Origin: Ligustrum vulgare
Lineage: Eukaryota > Streptophyta > Magnoliopsida > Lamiales > Oleaceae
Length of the DNA stretch: 64,000 nt
Assembly (NCBI GenBank): GCA_963555705.1
Contig: OY743169.1
Coordinates: 47,046,124-47,110,123, forward strand
Direction of reading: 5' to 3'
The position numbers were made by a program, and so were the translations under genes. The notes beneath the pieces are model-generated. The model made no database searches. It saw only the letters and a list, made by a program, of their open reading frames with translations, and was not told the origin of the DNA. Below are positions 36,186-47,163 of this stretch, in pieces; the stretch's first letter is position 1; each line of letters begins with the position of its first letter.

Positions 36186-36486
36186 ATATTATAAAGAATG
36201 CGTGTCAGTTCTTTCTTCAAGAACCAACGCCTAAACACGCCTAAATCCTTAACTTTGTGCGTCAGTTCTTCAAAGAACCAAGGCGTCAACCGAAGTAATA
36301 AGCATAGGTTCTTCAAGAACCGATGCGTATTGTTCAACTTCCTTCTATACGCGTCAGTTGCGTAATTACAATTGACGCGTATTTCTAGATTATATTTACA
36401 AAAATGCCACTGTCCTTTTATAGGCGTCGATTTTACTAAAAACCGACATATATTCCCATTTTCTTTTTTTCAGTTTTGTACTAGTG
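36186..36486. repeat. CACTA right subterminal and terminal repeats
   Basis: Words such as GCGTCAGTTCTTC, AAGAACCAACGCC, AGGCGTCAACCG, TACGCGTCAGTTG and GGCGTCGATTTTAC occur in both orientations. The last bases are TTTTGTACTAGTG, the inverse of the left end's CACTAGTACA. These are relatives of the left subterminal repeats but more diverged, with GTTCTTCAAGAAC in place of GTTGTTAAGTAAC in several copies. Confidence 0.75.
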
Positions 36487-36874
36487 AAACTTGTTAAACA
36501 ATCCTAATTTTTTTATTATTATGATTCTAATAATATGTCCAATAATTTTTTACAGTATTTCCTTATTTTTTGGAGTTGTGGGAATCACTGACGGGTATTT
36601 TGTGTTTTGAAATGTTTCTTCGGAGTTTGAAGCTTAACCTTTAGGTGGGTTTTCGTGAATACATTTTAAAAGATGTTCCTTCTTATGGAAATGAGATCTA
36701 CTTTTTTGACATCTCATCATATTCTTTAAGAAACCCAAGGCATTGGGTTTGGATTTCTTCATACATAAGCAATCCAAATTATTATTATTATTATTATATT
36801 TTATTTAAAATTAAATTTTCATCAAAATTACCCAAGGCATTGGGTTTGGATTGCTTCATACATAAGCAATAAAA

Positions 36875-36931
<57 letters not shown>

Positions 36932-36960
36932 TTATTTAAAATTAAATATTCATCAAAATT
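36487..36960. repeat. Duplicated segment with (ATT)n microsatellite
   Basis: A segment of about 95 bp starting CCCAAGGCATTGGGTTTGGA occurs at about 36,735 and again at about 36,831. Both are followed by CTTCATACATAAGCAAT, an (ATT)n run and TTATTTAAAATTAAAT with CATCAAAATT. The second copy's ATT run is expanded to about 60 bp. Sequence before 36,735 is unassigned. Confidence 0.75.
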
Positions 36961-37904
36961 TGAGATGTAGGCATGTAACCATTATTCAATAGATTTATGT
37001 TTTCTACAATATTAATATAAGTACGTTGAGATTTTTATATGAAAATAAGGTACTTGAATCAAGTATGATGTGCAATCAATAATATATAAGAGATATAAGG
37101 TTAGAATGTTCACAATAACAACCAATCATCGAGGTGGAAAAATAACATATAAAGATCAATATATTTAAGACCGACCATGTTGGTGGTAATACAATATACA
37201 AAATACGAAAATATTTAAAATCATACATTTATTCGATAGAATGACTATGTAGGTTACAATATAATATAATATACACAAATATATTTAAAACCATACATTT
37301 AGTCGATAAAGCCGACCATGTATGATATAAAAAGGACAAATATATTTAAAACCAAACCTTTAGCAGGTAGAATTTCAAATAAAACTATTACCTTCTATAT
37401 AGGTAGGAGTGGCAAACGGGCTGTATAGTTCGAGAATTTAGCTCGGTTCGGTTCGTTAAAAGTTCAGCTCGGCTCGTGAAAAAAGGGACTTGGGCTTGGA
37501 CTTGGACCGGAAAGAAAATTTGGGTGTTAAATAGTTCAAGTTTGGCTCATGGAATAGTCAAACAAACAGTGAAATGGGTCGGCTCGCGAACCAGACCATA
37601 TCAGGCTCGTCCAGCTTGTTCTAACGAGCTGTAATGGGCCGGCTTGCGAGCCAGCCCGTTCAAGCTCGTGAGAAGCTCATAAGGCTCGTGAGAAGCTCGC
37701 AAGGCTCGTGAGAGCCCGTTCAAGCTTGTGAGATTCGTTTTAGTATTAGGAAAGTAAAAAAAAAAAAAAAGAGGATGATCATGGGCCGTCCTACAAGTCG
37801 GCCCGACTCGACCCGTTTGACATCCCTATATATAGGGATGGAATAACAAATTAATAATTTGAACCTTTGTAAACTCGATCGACTAAAGCCTCATGCGGAT
37901 AACA
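36961..37904 (-). other. Leader of a minus-strand copia element, with tandem repeats
   Basis: Directly inside the LTR at 37,905 the minus strand reads TGTTATCCGCATGAGG, similar to the TGTTATCAGCACGAG primer region seen after some plant copia LTRs. Below it (about 37,110-37,390) lie three to four degenerate units of about 75-85 bp built around CCGACCATGT, ATATATTTAAAACCATACAT and TTTAGTCGATA. A hAT MITE splits the leader. No coding part follows, because the CACTA end lies beyond. Confidence 0.5.
37404..37828. mobile_element. Non-autonomous hAT MITE, 425 bp
   Basis: Left end TAGGAGTGGCAAACGGGC and right end, reverse-complemented, TAGGGATGTCAAACGGGTCG are hAT inverted repeats. It is flanked by a perfect 8-bp duplication TATATAGG (37,396-37,403 and 37,829-37,836). 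The interior is rich in GGCTCG and AGCTCG words in both orientations (about 37,440-37,740) with a poly-A run, and is non-coding. It resembles the element at 6,619-7,343 in design but not in detail. Confidence 0.9.
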
Positions 37905-38196
37905 TGTTATAAAACTTAGAGAGAAAATGAGAGAGTATAGAAAAAAGAGAGAAAGGCTTAAAGGGAACAAATTGTATTTATATTGCTTCAAAACCAAAGC
38001 CCCTATTTATAGGGGAAAGCAAGGATTACAATTATAATAATGTAAAGTTTGCAAGGGTAGAATGGTCATTCACATTAAATATATAATTTAAAACAGATTG
38101 TGCTTAAAGATGAGAATAACACAGTTGTTTTGATCGGGTTTTACAAATTTAATTGGCATTTTTAAGAGAAGTACACTTATATATATAATTCTAACA
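37905..38196 (-). repeat. Copia-type LTR, 292 bp
   Basis: On the minus strand it starts TGTTAGAATTATATATATAAG and ends AGTTTTATAACA, with TGTTA and TAACA as matched ends. It contains a good TATA box (CCCCTATAAATAGGGG on the minus strand, about 38,007-38,022). A primer-like site follows at once. No partner LTR is in the window. Confidence 0.55.
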
Positions 38197-39709
38197 TAAG
38201 TTCTATCACTACTTGACATACATATAAACTTGACACAACAAACATCATTCATCATTCAATAAAAAAGATGAGTTCAAATGTCAGGATCTTAAATATTGCC
38301 AAACTAAAAAGCATAGTTAAAATACAAAGATCAATTTTCACTCCATATAATATATTGCTTGATAATACAAAATATTAGTTCAAATGACAAGATACAAAAG
38401 ACTAATAAAATCAAATTCCATCTTCAATTGTCTATCGATTCTTTTCTAGTTTCCAGTTTTCATGTAGCCATCAATCTGAAGTAATTAAAATGTGAATTAT
38501 GAAGTTCAGAGTAATAAAAATAAAATATGTTAATCTATTGTACAGTACATACCAGTTACTTCTTAACATTTACCAACCAACCATCATCAATTGCATGGCT
38601 TGTGGTATTGAGAAATTCTGCAAAAGCATAATTAAAAGAGTAAATTTCCAGTTAATAAAATGTAACATACATACAAAAAAATACGTGCCATGGTTGTGAA
38701 GAATGTAGCATCGATTATTATAATTCGTGTGCGGACTTCCACCTTTGAATAGATGCCCTAATGACATGAAAATGTACTTGAATTTGTTTTTTGATATGTT
38801 TAAATTTTTGTATTTGATCCAATATTTGTTTGTTCATTCATGTACAAGTATTCTGGAAACTTTTCATATGACTGTTGAATCTTTTATTGCCAATTATAAT
38901 GCTTTTTCCTTAGATCTCAAAGCTTTATCATAACTCATCCTTACTCCATATTTTTTAGGGAAGTATCTCAGCTTGAAAATTCAAGCATGAGATAAAATTT
39001 ATTGATAACAGAAACAATTCCAAATCCGGTGTGGGTACATATAAACCTCTCCTCCAAAACAAATTAGATGACATGTTGTAAGCAATCAAATGCAAGGTTT
39101 AAAAGAAACAAAGCGAATTCTATCTTACACATTTAAAACAAAAGATATTGATCACTCTTTGAGACTTCTGCTAAACTTTTGTTGTGCGGATGAGATACCA
39201 AAGTTTGACGGAGCTCGATGTTGAACCTTCAGCAAAATTCTTGGGATGAATTGAAGAACAGTCAACCATTATTCATTATGACTTTTCGGGGCAGACCACA
39301 ATGGCACCGGAGGTATATTAAGATGAAGTTTTCTTCGAAGGTAGAATGCTTCTAATGAGAGATGTGATCATTGTATCTTGGTAGATGAGTTCCAAACATC
39401 TTAGCACTTGTGTGGGATATTTTTATCTTAAGGACAAAGAGTCAAAATCTTATCTCGATCAAAGTTCTTTTCGTGTATTTTTTCCTTCTACATTTTCTTG
39501 GGTCAGTAAATGTTTTGTCTTATTTGCAAGGGCAGCTGAGCTACTCGATAATCTTTTCGATTGGAGTGAACATGGCCACTCATGATAAGGGCGAGCACGA
39601 GATAGTATTGTAAATTAATGGAAAATCAAAAAGTGAAATAGCAACGCGAAGATTGCACATGAGAATCATCTTGCGCCATGACAAGATTGTGAAATGAATA
39701 AGCATATAG
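38197..39709. other. Unassigned sequence between two copia elements
   Basis: Repeated TTGACATACATATAAACTTG-like and AGTTCAAATG words occur at 38,210-38,400. Short frames on both strands (38,499-38,933 and 39,385-39,613) have no recognised motifs. At about 38,570-38,635 the minus strand has a possible exon between TTTTGCAG and GTAAATG (NFSIPQAMQLMMVGW), too short to identify. It may be a part of the older element into which copia #5 inserted. Confidence 0.35.
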
Positions 39710-40162
39710 TGTAAGGATTTTAATCAATCGTGTGGGCTTATATGTGAATTATTGTGTATTGAATAAAAGGCTATCAATTTTGGTTAAGCCCAATTAAAGT
39801 GATCTAATAAGGATTTTATATATATCGGGCTTTAATGCATCTAATTAATGTATGGACTTTTATGTGTAGATACCAGGCCATTACCTAATTCATGATGGGC
39901 CGAATTAGGTTACCTGGCAATTCAGTATATAAAGTCGGTTATGGTCCCTGAATCAGACGTACTGTTCATTCTTTTTGACATCCCATCATCAGAGAGAAAA
40001 TAAGAACTGCGTATTGATTTGGAAGATCCAACCAACCGAATCGTTCATTGTGAATCATGTTTGATTAAGGTACGCTTCCGCTTAAGTTATTTAATTTTTG
40101 ATAATTCAGCATGATGATTTTAGATCATAGATAAATAATTATCTGTGATAAATTTTCTAACA
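39710..40162 (+). repeat. Copia #5 5' LTR
   Basis: Begins TGTAAGGATTTTAATC and ends TAAATTTTCTAACA, 453 bp. Near-identical to 45,866-46,316. It contains ATTCAGTATATAAAGTCGG (about 39,921), a likely TATA region. Confidence 0.95.
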
Positions 40163-40164
40163 AG

Positions 40165-40176
40165 TGGTATGAGAGC
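40165..40176 (+). promoter_or_regulatory. Primer binding site, tRNA-iMet type
   Basis: TGGTATGAGAGC, two bases after the 5' LTR, differs at one base from the usual TGGTATCAGAGC that pairs with initiator methionine tRNA. Confidence 0.85.
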
Positions 40177-41034
40177 CAATCATCGTGTTGATTATCAGAT
40201 CTATTTCAAGCGCATATATATGAAACCAAATTGATATTTTATGCGTATTTTTATGTGAATAGTGGGCTGATTTCGAGAATTGATAAATATGGATATATGT
40301 TGGTTTCACCATGATTTAAATCGATTGAGTGTATATGTATATTCATTCCCGTGACCTATATGAATATGGTTTTCGAAATTAGGTAGAATTTTTTGGTTGA
40401 ATCTGATTTTTCGTGTTGGTTATATAGATATAGAATCTGTGTACATGCTTTTCGAAATTAGATGAGAATTGAAAATATGAATCTGTTGAAATTGGGTATG
40501 GATTTCATTGATTCGATTTCTCCATATGTGAATCTGTATGTATACATATTTCGAAATAAGTTATGGGATTTTATGGAATCTGATTTGGTGTTGGTCGAAA
40601 TCGAGTTCGGTATGATTTTCTGAACTTGGGTTGAAATCAATCGACTAAAGAATTCAGTTTTGGATCTGATTTTTCGATGTTGAATATGGATGTTGGGTAT
40701 GGTTTTCGGATTGAGATTTGTGGATGAAGAAGGTATGGCCAGCACTAACCACCATCGCACTAGCGGGTTGTGTAGCGCCGTGGATGGCGCTGCAGCACGA
40801 AGCGATACGCCGTTAGGTACGGAGGGGCTGGCCGGGGGGGGGGTGCGCATTCTGCCGGTAAAGATGAAGGCGGCGGAGGAAGCTAGGGTTACATAACCTA
40901 GCAGTAGCAAATCAGATTTTTTAGGGAGGGACTTGCGTCGGAAATTTGAAGTCCTCAAGGACTGTTTTGCAATTTTAGATAATTATGGTTAATTGCTCCT
41001 CCGGTCCTCTATTTTGTTATAGATTAAATGTTTA
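40177..41034 (+). other. Copia #5 leader, first part
   Basis: Untranslated sequence between the primer site and the repeat array. A GC-rich patch at about 40,735-40,890 (including nine G at 40,838-40,846) produces a short Ala/Gly-rich frame that I do not consider a gene. The minus-strand frame at 40,458-40,958 is likewise a composition effect. Confidence 0.5.
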
Positions 41035-41830
41035 ATCCTACAGTTACAAAATAATTTAAGTTGGCCCTTCAAGTTCTGAATTTTATGAAGTCAGCCCCTA
41101 AATTTATAAAATTATTTAAATTGGGCCTTTTAAAGTTCTGGATTTTGTAACTCAGTCCCTAAAGATTTATAACTTCCTACTTTGGCTCCTGAAGTTTGAA
41201 AATTTTCTAATTCAACCCCTAAAGTTTGAGAATTTTCAAAACTGGTCCCTAAAGCTTGAAAATTCTCTAATTCAATCCATTAAAGTTTGAAAATTTTCAT
41301 TTTCAGTCCCTAAAGTTTGAAAATTTTCTAATACAACACCTAAAGTTCTGAAATTCTTTAATTTGGTCCCTAAATTTTGAAAATTTTCTAATTCAGTCAC
41401 TGAAGTTTAGAAATTTTCAAAAATTGGTCCTTAAAGTTTGATTTTTTTTTTAAAATTATGTCCCTAAAGTTTGGAAATTTTCTAAATTGATCCCTAAAGT
41501 ATGAAAATTTTCAAAATCAGCATCTAAAGATTGAAAATTCTCTAATTTTGTTCCTTAAAGTTTGAGAATTTTCTAATTCAGCCCCTAATGTTTGAAAACT
41601 TTCAAATTTTGGTCCCAAAAGTTTGAAAATTTTCATTTTCAGTCCCTAAAGTTTGAAATTTTTTCAATTAAGTCCTTAAAGTTTCCAAATTCACTATTTT
41701 GGACCTCTAAAGTTTGTTTTTCTTTCAAATTGGGACCTAAAGTTTGGAATTTCTCTAAATTGGCCAATAAAATTTTGAAAAAATTGTAATTTAAGCCCTT
41801 CAAGCTAAAAATTTTACATAATTGGCCACC
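41035..41830 (+). repeat. About twenty degenerate copies of a 42-bp unit
   Basis: The unit is close to GTCCCTAAAGTTTGAAAATT followed by TTCTAATTCA. Copies vary by substitutions and small gaps throughout the array. It lies in the untranslated leader of copia #5 and is not a CRISPR array: there are no distinct spacers and the host is a plant. Confidence 0.85.
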
Positions 41831-42070
41831 TAATGTTTAATAATATTGCAATTTGATCATCTTAACTTAAGGATTGCTTTATTCTAAAGTTTTGAATTCT
41901 ATAATTCAAATCCTGAAGTCAAATATAGATGCAAATTAGTGGATTTCAATTTCAAATCTTGGTACATCGGACTCTTTTGAGAGATATAATATTCGAAAGT
42001 AAGTTAGTTGAAACAACATGTTTCCAAAGCAACCTCTCTTGTGGATATTAATTAACTTTGAATATTAGAA

Positions 42071-42470
42071 GGTATTTGTGTGTGTGTTATTCATTGCGGA
42101 TATTGATCGGCCCAAAGGAATGTCAATATTTGGCTCGAATTTCACATGCACCTGTGGTGATAAACACGTGGCAATTATTTGGTTTAACATGTGACCAATA
42201 AATCGGTCCAAAGAAAGGTTTATTGGTTAACATGTCTTATTGCCAGTGTTTGATCACTACACTAAGGGAAAATTAGGTGTTTGTGTATTATTTCATGCGG
42301 ATATTGATCGCCCTAAAGGAAGGTCAATATTTGGCCCGAATTTCACATGAAATTATGGTGATAAATACGTGACGGTTATTTGGTTTTACGTGTGATCAAT
42401 AAATCGGTCCAAAGAAAGGTTTGTTGGTTGACATGTCTTACTGTCAATGTTTGATTACTACACCAAGAGT
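42071..42470 (+). repeat. Two tandem copies of a 200-bp leader segment
   Basis: Copies at 42,071-42,275 and 42,276-42,470 share GCGGATATTGATCG, AAAGGAA(T/G)GTCAATATTTGG, CGAATTTCACATG, AATAAATCGGTCCAAAGAAA and GGTTGACATGTCTTA-like words. Each copy itself repeats the theme of AAAGGAAGG or AAAGAAAGG in a stem-like context (CGGCCCAAAGG, CGGTCCAAAG). Confidence 0.85.
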
Positions 42471-42671
42471 ACCACTTACAAGTCAATATTTCTGTCCAAA
42501 GACTAAATATTGATGTTGTGCTAGGTATCTTGTGATGGGCCCTTCCATTATTTGAAAATATGATTTGCATAATAAGGTATTTATGTGAGCTATTTTGTTT
42601 AAATGTTCTCTATTCGGTTTCAAATTCTGCTAGTAGTTTATCTACAAGCTCAAATTTAATCCCTATATTTA

Positions 42672-43495
42672 TGGAACAAACTTCAAGGATCAAAACAAGA
42701 ACATTAACTTTTCGTTGGCTGCATGGATCTAGACCGTTACTAAGGATTGAGCAACCTGCTCCTCTTACGGATGAAAGTTCATCTAATCAAATGAGGAATT
42801 TTGAGAAGTGGGATTGCTTAAATTACGTGAGTCTCATGATCACTAAGTGCGGCATTCCGGAAGCCTTTAGTGGCATAGTATCTGTGGAGGTAAATGATGC
42901 CAATGAATTCCTTGCCGAAATTAAGAAACGTTTTGCGAAAAATGATAAGGCTGAAACAAGCACGCTTATGCAAAGCTTGATTTCAATAAAGTATAAAGGT
43001 AATGGGAAAATAAGGGAGTACATAATGTAGATGTCTCACACTGCTTCAAAACTTAAGGAACTAAAACTAGACTTGTCTAATGACTTGCTCGTGCATTTGG
43101 TATTGATATTGCTTCCCGCACAATATAGTTAATTTAAGGTTGGTTGTAACTGTCAAATGGAGAAATAGACTCTCAATGAGCTTATTTCAAAGTATGTAAG
43201 CTTCTTACACAATTCAGTCAATTTAAGGTCAGTTATAACTATCAAAGGGAGAAATGAACTCTAAATGAGCTCATTCTATTTTGTGTGCAAGAGGAAGAAA
43301 AGTTGAACCAGGACAGAACTGAAAGTGTTCACTTGGCAAACACCTCTAAAGATAAGGGCAATAAAAGAAATAAAGAATATAAAATTGTTAAGAGTTCAGA
43401 ACAAAAGAAACCACATAAAACATTGAGGGTTGTTTCTTTTGTAAGAAATCTGAACATTTAAAGAAAGATTGTACATAATACCAACTAAAGCAGCC
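42672..43495 (+). pseudogene. Copia #5 gag with zinc knuckle
   Basis: From the likely start MEQTSRIKTRTLTF the frame holds EFLAEIKKRFAKNDKAETST and IKYKGNGKIREYIM, then a stop (43,028), then SHTASKLKELKLDLSNDLLV, typical of plant copia Gag. At about 43,120-43,275 a stretch of about 85 bp (AATTTAAGGT, GGAGAAAT, CAATGAGCT) is duplicated in tandem with a stop. At about 43,430 CFFCKKSEHLKKDC is an intact CCHC knuckle in another frame. The reading frame is broken at least four times. Confidence 0.75.
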
Positions 43496-43549
43496 ACTTT
43501 ATTGGTTATTCTAAGTGATCGAGAGGCTATTAATTTTATGATCCCACAC

Positions 43550-45470
43550 TTAAGTCAACTTTTGAAACGGGAAATGCAACATTTTTTGAGGATGTTGAGT
43601 TTGGGGGAGAAATAAGGTTAGAGATATTGTTTTTAAGGAATAAGTTGAGGAAGGATCAGTATCGATTCCTACTATTGCTTTTGACAATGTGCAAGTTTCT
43701 ATGCATGTCATTGATCAATAAACATATCCGGAACCTCAATTAGACAATGTCGAAGAACCTCCCATCCAAAATGAGGTAAATTTCAGAAGTACAAACTCAA
43801 CAACCTCAATAACTAAAGCCATTAAGGAGATCCACGAGAGAAAGGAAAAAAATGCTATTCTGGATAATTTAAATAGTATTTCTCCAAGAACATATGGAAA
43901 TAATGGAATGGTGGAAGATGGTCGAATCAATTCCATCAGGCCATGCAGGGTTCTAACTCTCAAAAGTGGATTGATGCCATAAATAAGGAGTATAAGCATG
44001 TACAAGACAATAAAGTTTGGGATCTTGTCCCATTACCAGAAGGTGCGTAGCCCATTGGTCTTAAATGGATTTTTAAACCAAGAGGGATTCGATAGGTAAT
44101 GTGGAAAGATATAAAGTTCGTCTTGTATCTAAATGCTTTACATAGAATGATGGCATTGATTATAAAGAGACTTTCCTTTTGATTTCGATGAAAGACTCTT
44201 TCAGGAAAGTCAGGTTGTTGCACATTTTGACCTTGAGTTACATCAAATGGATGTTAAGACGACGTTTCTCAATGGAGACATTGATGAGACGGTTTGCAAA
44301 TTAAAGAAATCCATTTATATGCTCAAGCCAGCTTCCCGTTAAGGGTAATACGAATTTCATCAAGTAATTGTCTCATTTGGTCTTGAGATTAATGTTGTTG
44401 ATGGTTGTGTGTATTACAAGTTCAGTGGGAGTAAGTGTATTTTCCTGATTTTGTATGTTGATAACATATTGCTTGCCACTAATGATATAGGCATGTCACA
44501 TAAAATTATGAGATTTTTGTCAAGGAATTTTGAGATTAAAGATTTTGGTGACGTCTCTTTTGTATTAGGAATTCAGATACACCGGGATTGTTCTTGGGGT
44601 ATTCTTGGATTTTCACAAAAGGGCTATATCGATAAAGTATTTAAGAGATTTGGCATGCAAGACAGTAAATCAGGGGACACCCTTACATCATTAAGGGAGA
44701 CAATTTAGTCTCAACTAATGCCCGAAAAGTTATCTTGAAGTTAAAGAAATGCAGAGGATCCCATATAGTTAAGCTATAGAAAATCTGATGTATGCTCAAA
44801 TTTGTATGCGTTCGGATATTGCATACATTATTGGGATACTAATGAGATATTTAAGTAACCCTGGGATGGATCATTTGGAAAGAAGCCAAACATGGGTTAT
44901 AAAGTATTTAAAGAGAACAAAAGATTACATACTCACATACAGAAAATCGGATCAGTTGGAGATCATATGGTATTATGATTCCGATTTTTTGCTAGATGCC
45001 AAAACAGTAGAAGATCCACATCAGGATACACCTATATGCTAGTTGGAGGAGCTATTTCCGGAAGGAATGCTTAACAAACACTTTAGCTTCTTTCACTTGG
45101 CAGCACAGTTTGTAGCAATTTTTGGGGCATCTAATTATGGAATATAGCTACGAAATTTTGTCACTGGGCTGCGTATTTTGTACGGTATAGAAAGACCACT
45201 AAATTTATATTGTGACAATAACTCAACAGATTTATATTCCAGTAATAACAGGAGCTCAACTAAGTCAAAATACATTGACATAAGTTCCTGGTTGTGAAGG
45301 ATACAGTTCAGAGTGGACACGTGTCAATAAGAGCACATTGGGACAAACTCCATAATTTCGGATCCACTTACTAAAGTATTACAACACAAGGTTTTTCATG
45401 AGCACATTACTCATATGAGTATTGTATTTCTTAAGGATATTTGGTTTCAGTGGGAGTTTGTATTTTGGGT
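43550..45470 (+). pseudogene. Copia #5 pol: integrase tail, reverse transcriptase, RNase H
   Basis: After the zinc knuckle the sequence jumps to FFEDVEFGG (about 43,575), the end of the integrase region. Protease and integrase catalytic core are therefore missing. Reverse transcriptase landmarks follow: AINKEYKHVQDNKVWDLVPL (43,980), MDVKTTFLNGDIDETV (44,250), the active site at 44,451, which reads LYVDNILLATND so that the second catalytic Asp is Asn, then FVLGIQIHRDCSWGILGFSQ (44,560). RNase H pieces include YLKRTKDYILTYRKS (44,905) and LYCDNNSTD (45,207). Several stops and frame changes make it inactive. Confidence 0.85.
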
Positions 45471-45854
45471 GCATTAGACACATTTATTGTCTTTTTGGAT
45501 ACAGTTTAAAGTTAAAGTTATTTACAGCTGTATGGTTTCAGGTTTATTATCTCTGAACTCGTTTGAGGATGATCTCACTAAAGTTGGACCAGTTGGAAAT
45601 AGGCATGTTGAAGATCACATTACATGTAATTTCCATGCTACACATCCATACTTGATCCATGTCATTCAGTTATGTCGATATACGTGACCATTGATAGGTT
45701 TAGTTACGATTAATGTAGCGAAAGCCGCTTTAATCCTATGTTGATATAATTGATGGACCGGATTGTTTGGGGATGTATTCAGTAATGATAGCAAAATTCT
45801 GAGTACTCATAAAGTTATGATTGATACACAATTGTAAGGTTACACATATAGCCC

Positions 45855-46316
45855 AAGTGGGAGATTGTAAGGATTTTAATCAATCGTGTGGGCTTATATG
45901 TGAATTATTGTGTATTGAATAAAAGACTATCAATTTTGGTTAAGCCCAATTAAAGTGATCTAATAAGGATTTTATATATATCGGGCTTTAATGCATCTAA
46001 TTAATGTATGAGCTTTTATGTGTAGATACTAGACCATTACCTAATTCATGATGAGCCGAATTAGGTTAACTGGAAATTCAGTATATAAAGTCGGTTATGG
46101 TCCCTAAATCAGACGTAGTTCATTCTTTTTGACATCCCATCATCAGAGAGAAAATAAGAACTGCGTATTGATTTGGAAGATCCAACCAACCGAATCGTTC
46201 ATCATGAATCATGTTTGATTAAGGTACGCTTCCGCTTAAGTTATTTAATTTTTGATAATTCAGCATGATGATTTTGGATCATAGATAAATAATTATCTGT
46301 GATAAATTTTCTAACA
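45855..46316 (+). repeat. Copia #5 polypurine tract and 3' LTR
   Basis: AAGTGGGAGAT (45,855-45,865) directly precedes the LTR, which begins TGTAAGGATTTTAATC at 45,866 and ends TAAATTTTCTAACA at 46,316. The target duplication TATAG follows. Confidence 0.95.
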
Positions 46317-46321
46317 TATAG

Positions 46322-47062
46322 TTGTTTCAGTTTCATTCGTGACTACTAAGAACTGATTGATAATAATTATTAATATTTTTGTACCAAAAAGTTGATTTAT
46401 TGTTTAATTGATTGCGATTAATGAGTTGCGTATTTTACGGAGAATGATATGGATCGTCCAATGTGTCAATTAGAGTTCTTCAGTACAGGAAGAACAATGG
46501 AATTAGCGATTTTGTTTATAAAAAATACAAGCGAGTTCATGTACAATTGTTCTTTATATACTTAATAATTTGTTCATATAATGAGTATAATAAGAAATAT
46601 TTTTCATTTCTTACATGATACTTATAAGGCTTTGATCGAGTCAAAGTATGGTACAGTCACGAACGATCAACCATAATTTCATCTCGATTCATGGTTTGAT
46701 GTCATCAATGGTCAGTCTAAGGGCTGTGTTTAGGAGTTTGATCCTCAACAACCAATTTCGCATGCTCTTGGCACCTCTACTTCACCAAAATTTCAGTATT
46801 GCATCGGATAAAGAGGTGAATAATTTAAAGTATGAGCTGCTTAGTGCAAAAAATAAAATAGAAAAAAATAATAAAAGGATTGACCATCTCCCTGTTCGTC
46901 TTGAATGAGCTACTTTTACCAACGAAGAGTCTGTTGGTAAAAGTTTTTCACTTAACCGACGTATATCCCGTTGGTAAGTATCACCGATCATAAAAATAGC
47001 AACGGATATCGTGACTCGACGAGCGGAATATCCATGCCTAAAACCACTTTTTTGTAGCGACA
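46322..47062 (+). mobile_element. Decayed 3' end of a second CACTA element
   Basis: In the frame at 46,682-46,800 the plus strand reads WFDVINGQSKGCVFGFDPQQ, then ISHALGTS. In the next frame (46,801-46,890) it reads SDKEVNNLKYELLSAKNKIE and KNNKRIDHL, a coiled coil. This pairing is that of the tail of plant CACTA second-gene proteins. It is followed by GTTGGTAAAAG, ACCGACGTATATCC and CGTTGGTAAGTA words and by TTTTTTGTAGCGA at 47,051-47,063, close to the inverse of a CACTACAAAAAA end. No left end was found. Copia #5 inserted into or next to it. Confidence 0.45.
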
Positions 47063-47163
47063 CTTTTAAAATATAATCGGATAGTCAAGGAATTTATCAA
47101 ATTGTAGTCTCATCGATCACTAAAAAGCTTAATATTAAACAATTTGATGAACTTGATGATTAT

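Larger units (their letters stand above)
1641..36486 (-). mobile_element. CACTA (En/Spm) transposon, heavily nested
   Basis: The left end reads CACTAGTACATTAAG and the right end, reverse-complemented, CACTAGTACAAAACTG. The two terminal repeats therefore share a perfect 10-bp core. Both ends have GGCGTCGGTTGTT-like subterminal repeats. On the minus strand the order is right terminus, TNP2-like transposase (35,282 to 32,129), then a second gene with a Ulp1-type protease domain (4,388 to 2,160), as expected for one two-gene CACTA element. Only about 7.3 kb is CACTA sequence; the rest is later insertions. The 3-bp flanks are GTG on the left and AAA on the right, so no target duplication is visible. 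It may have mutated, or the two ends may come from a rearrangement. Both genes are broken, so the copy cannot move by itself. Confidence 0.7.
39710..46316 (+). mobile_element. Copia #5: complete-ended Ty1/copia element lacking integrase
   Basis: A 6,607-bp element with two 450-bp LTRs and a perfect target duplication TATAG (39,705-39,709 and 46,317-46,321). Order: 5' LTR, tRNA-iMet-type primer site, 2.4-kb leader with two repeat arrays, gag with zinc knuckle, a deletion of protease and integrase core, integrase tail to reverse transcriptase and RNase H, polypurine tract, 3' LTR. The LTRs differ at about twelve positions plus a 3-bp gap by eye. It needs proteins from an intact relative. Confidence 0.9.

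Noticed and set aside
35948..36337. Minus-strand frames rich in Thr, His and Pro
   Set aside because: They come from a GGTGGT and GAGAGA purine tract upstream of the CACTA transposase and run into the subterminal repeats.
40458..40958. Minus-strand 166-codon frame and overlapping plus-strand Ala/Gly-rich frame
   Set aside because: Both are in the untranslated leader of copia #5 and show no family motif.
41035..41830. Regularly spaced repeats that look like a CRISPR array
   Set aside because: Units are directly adjacent and degenerate, no unique spacers exist, and the sequence is from a plant retrotransposon leader.
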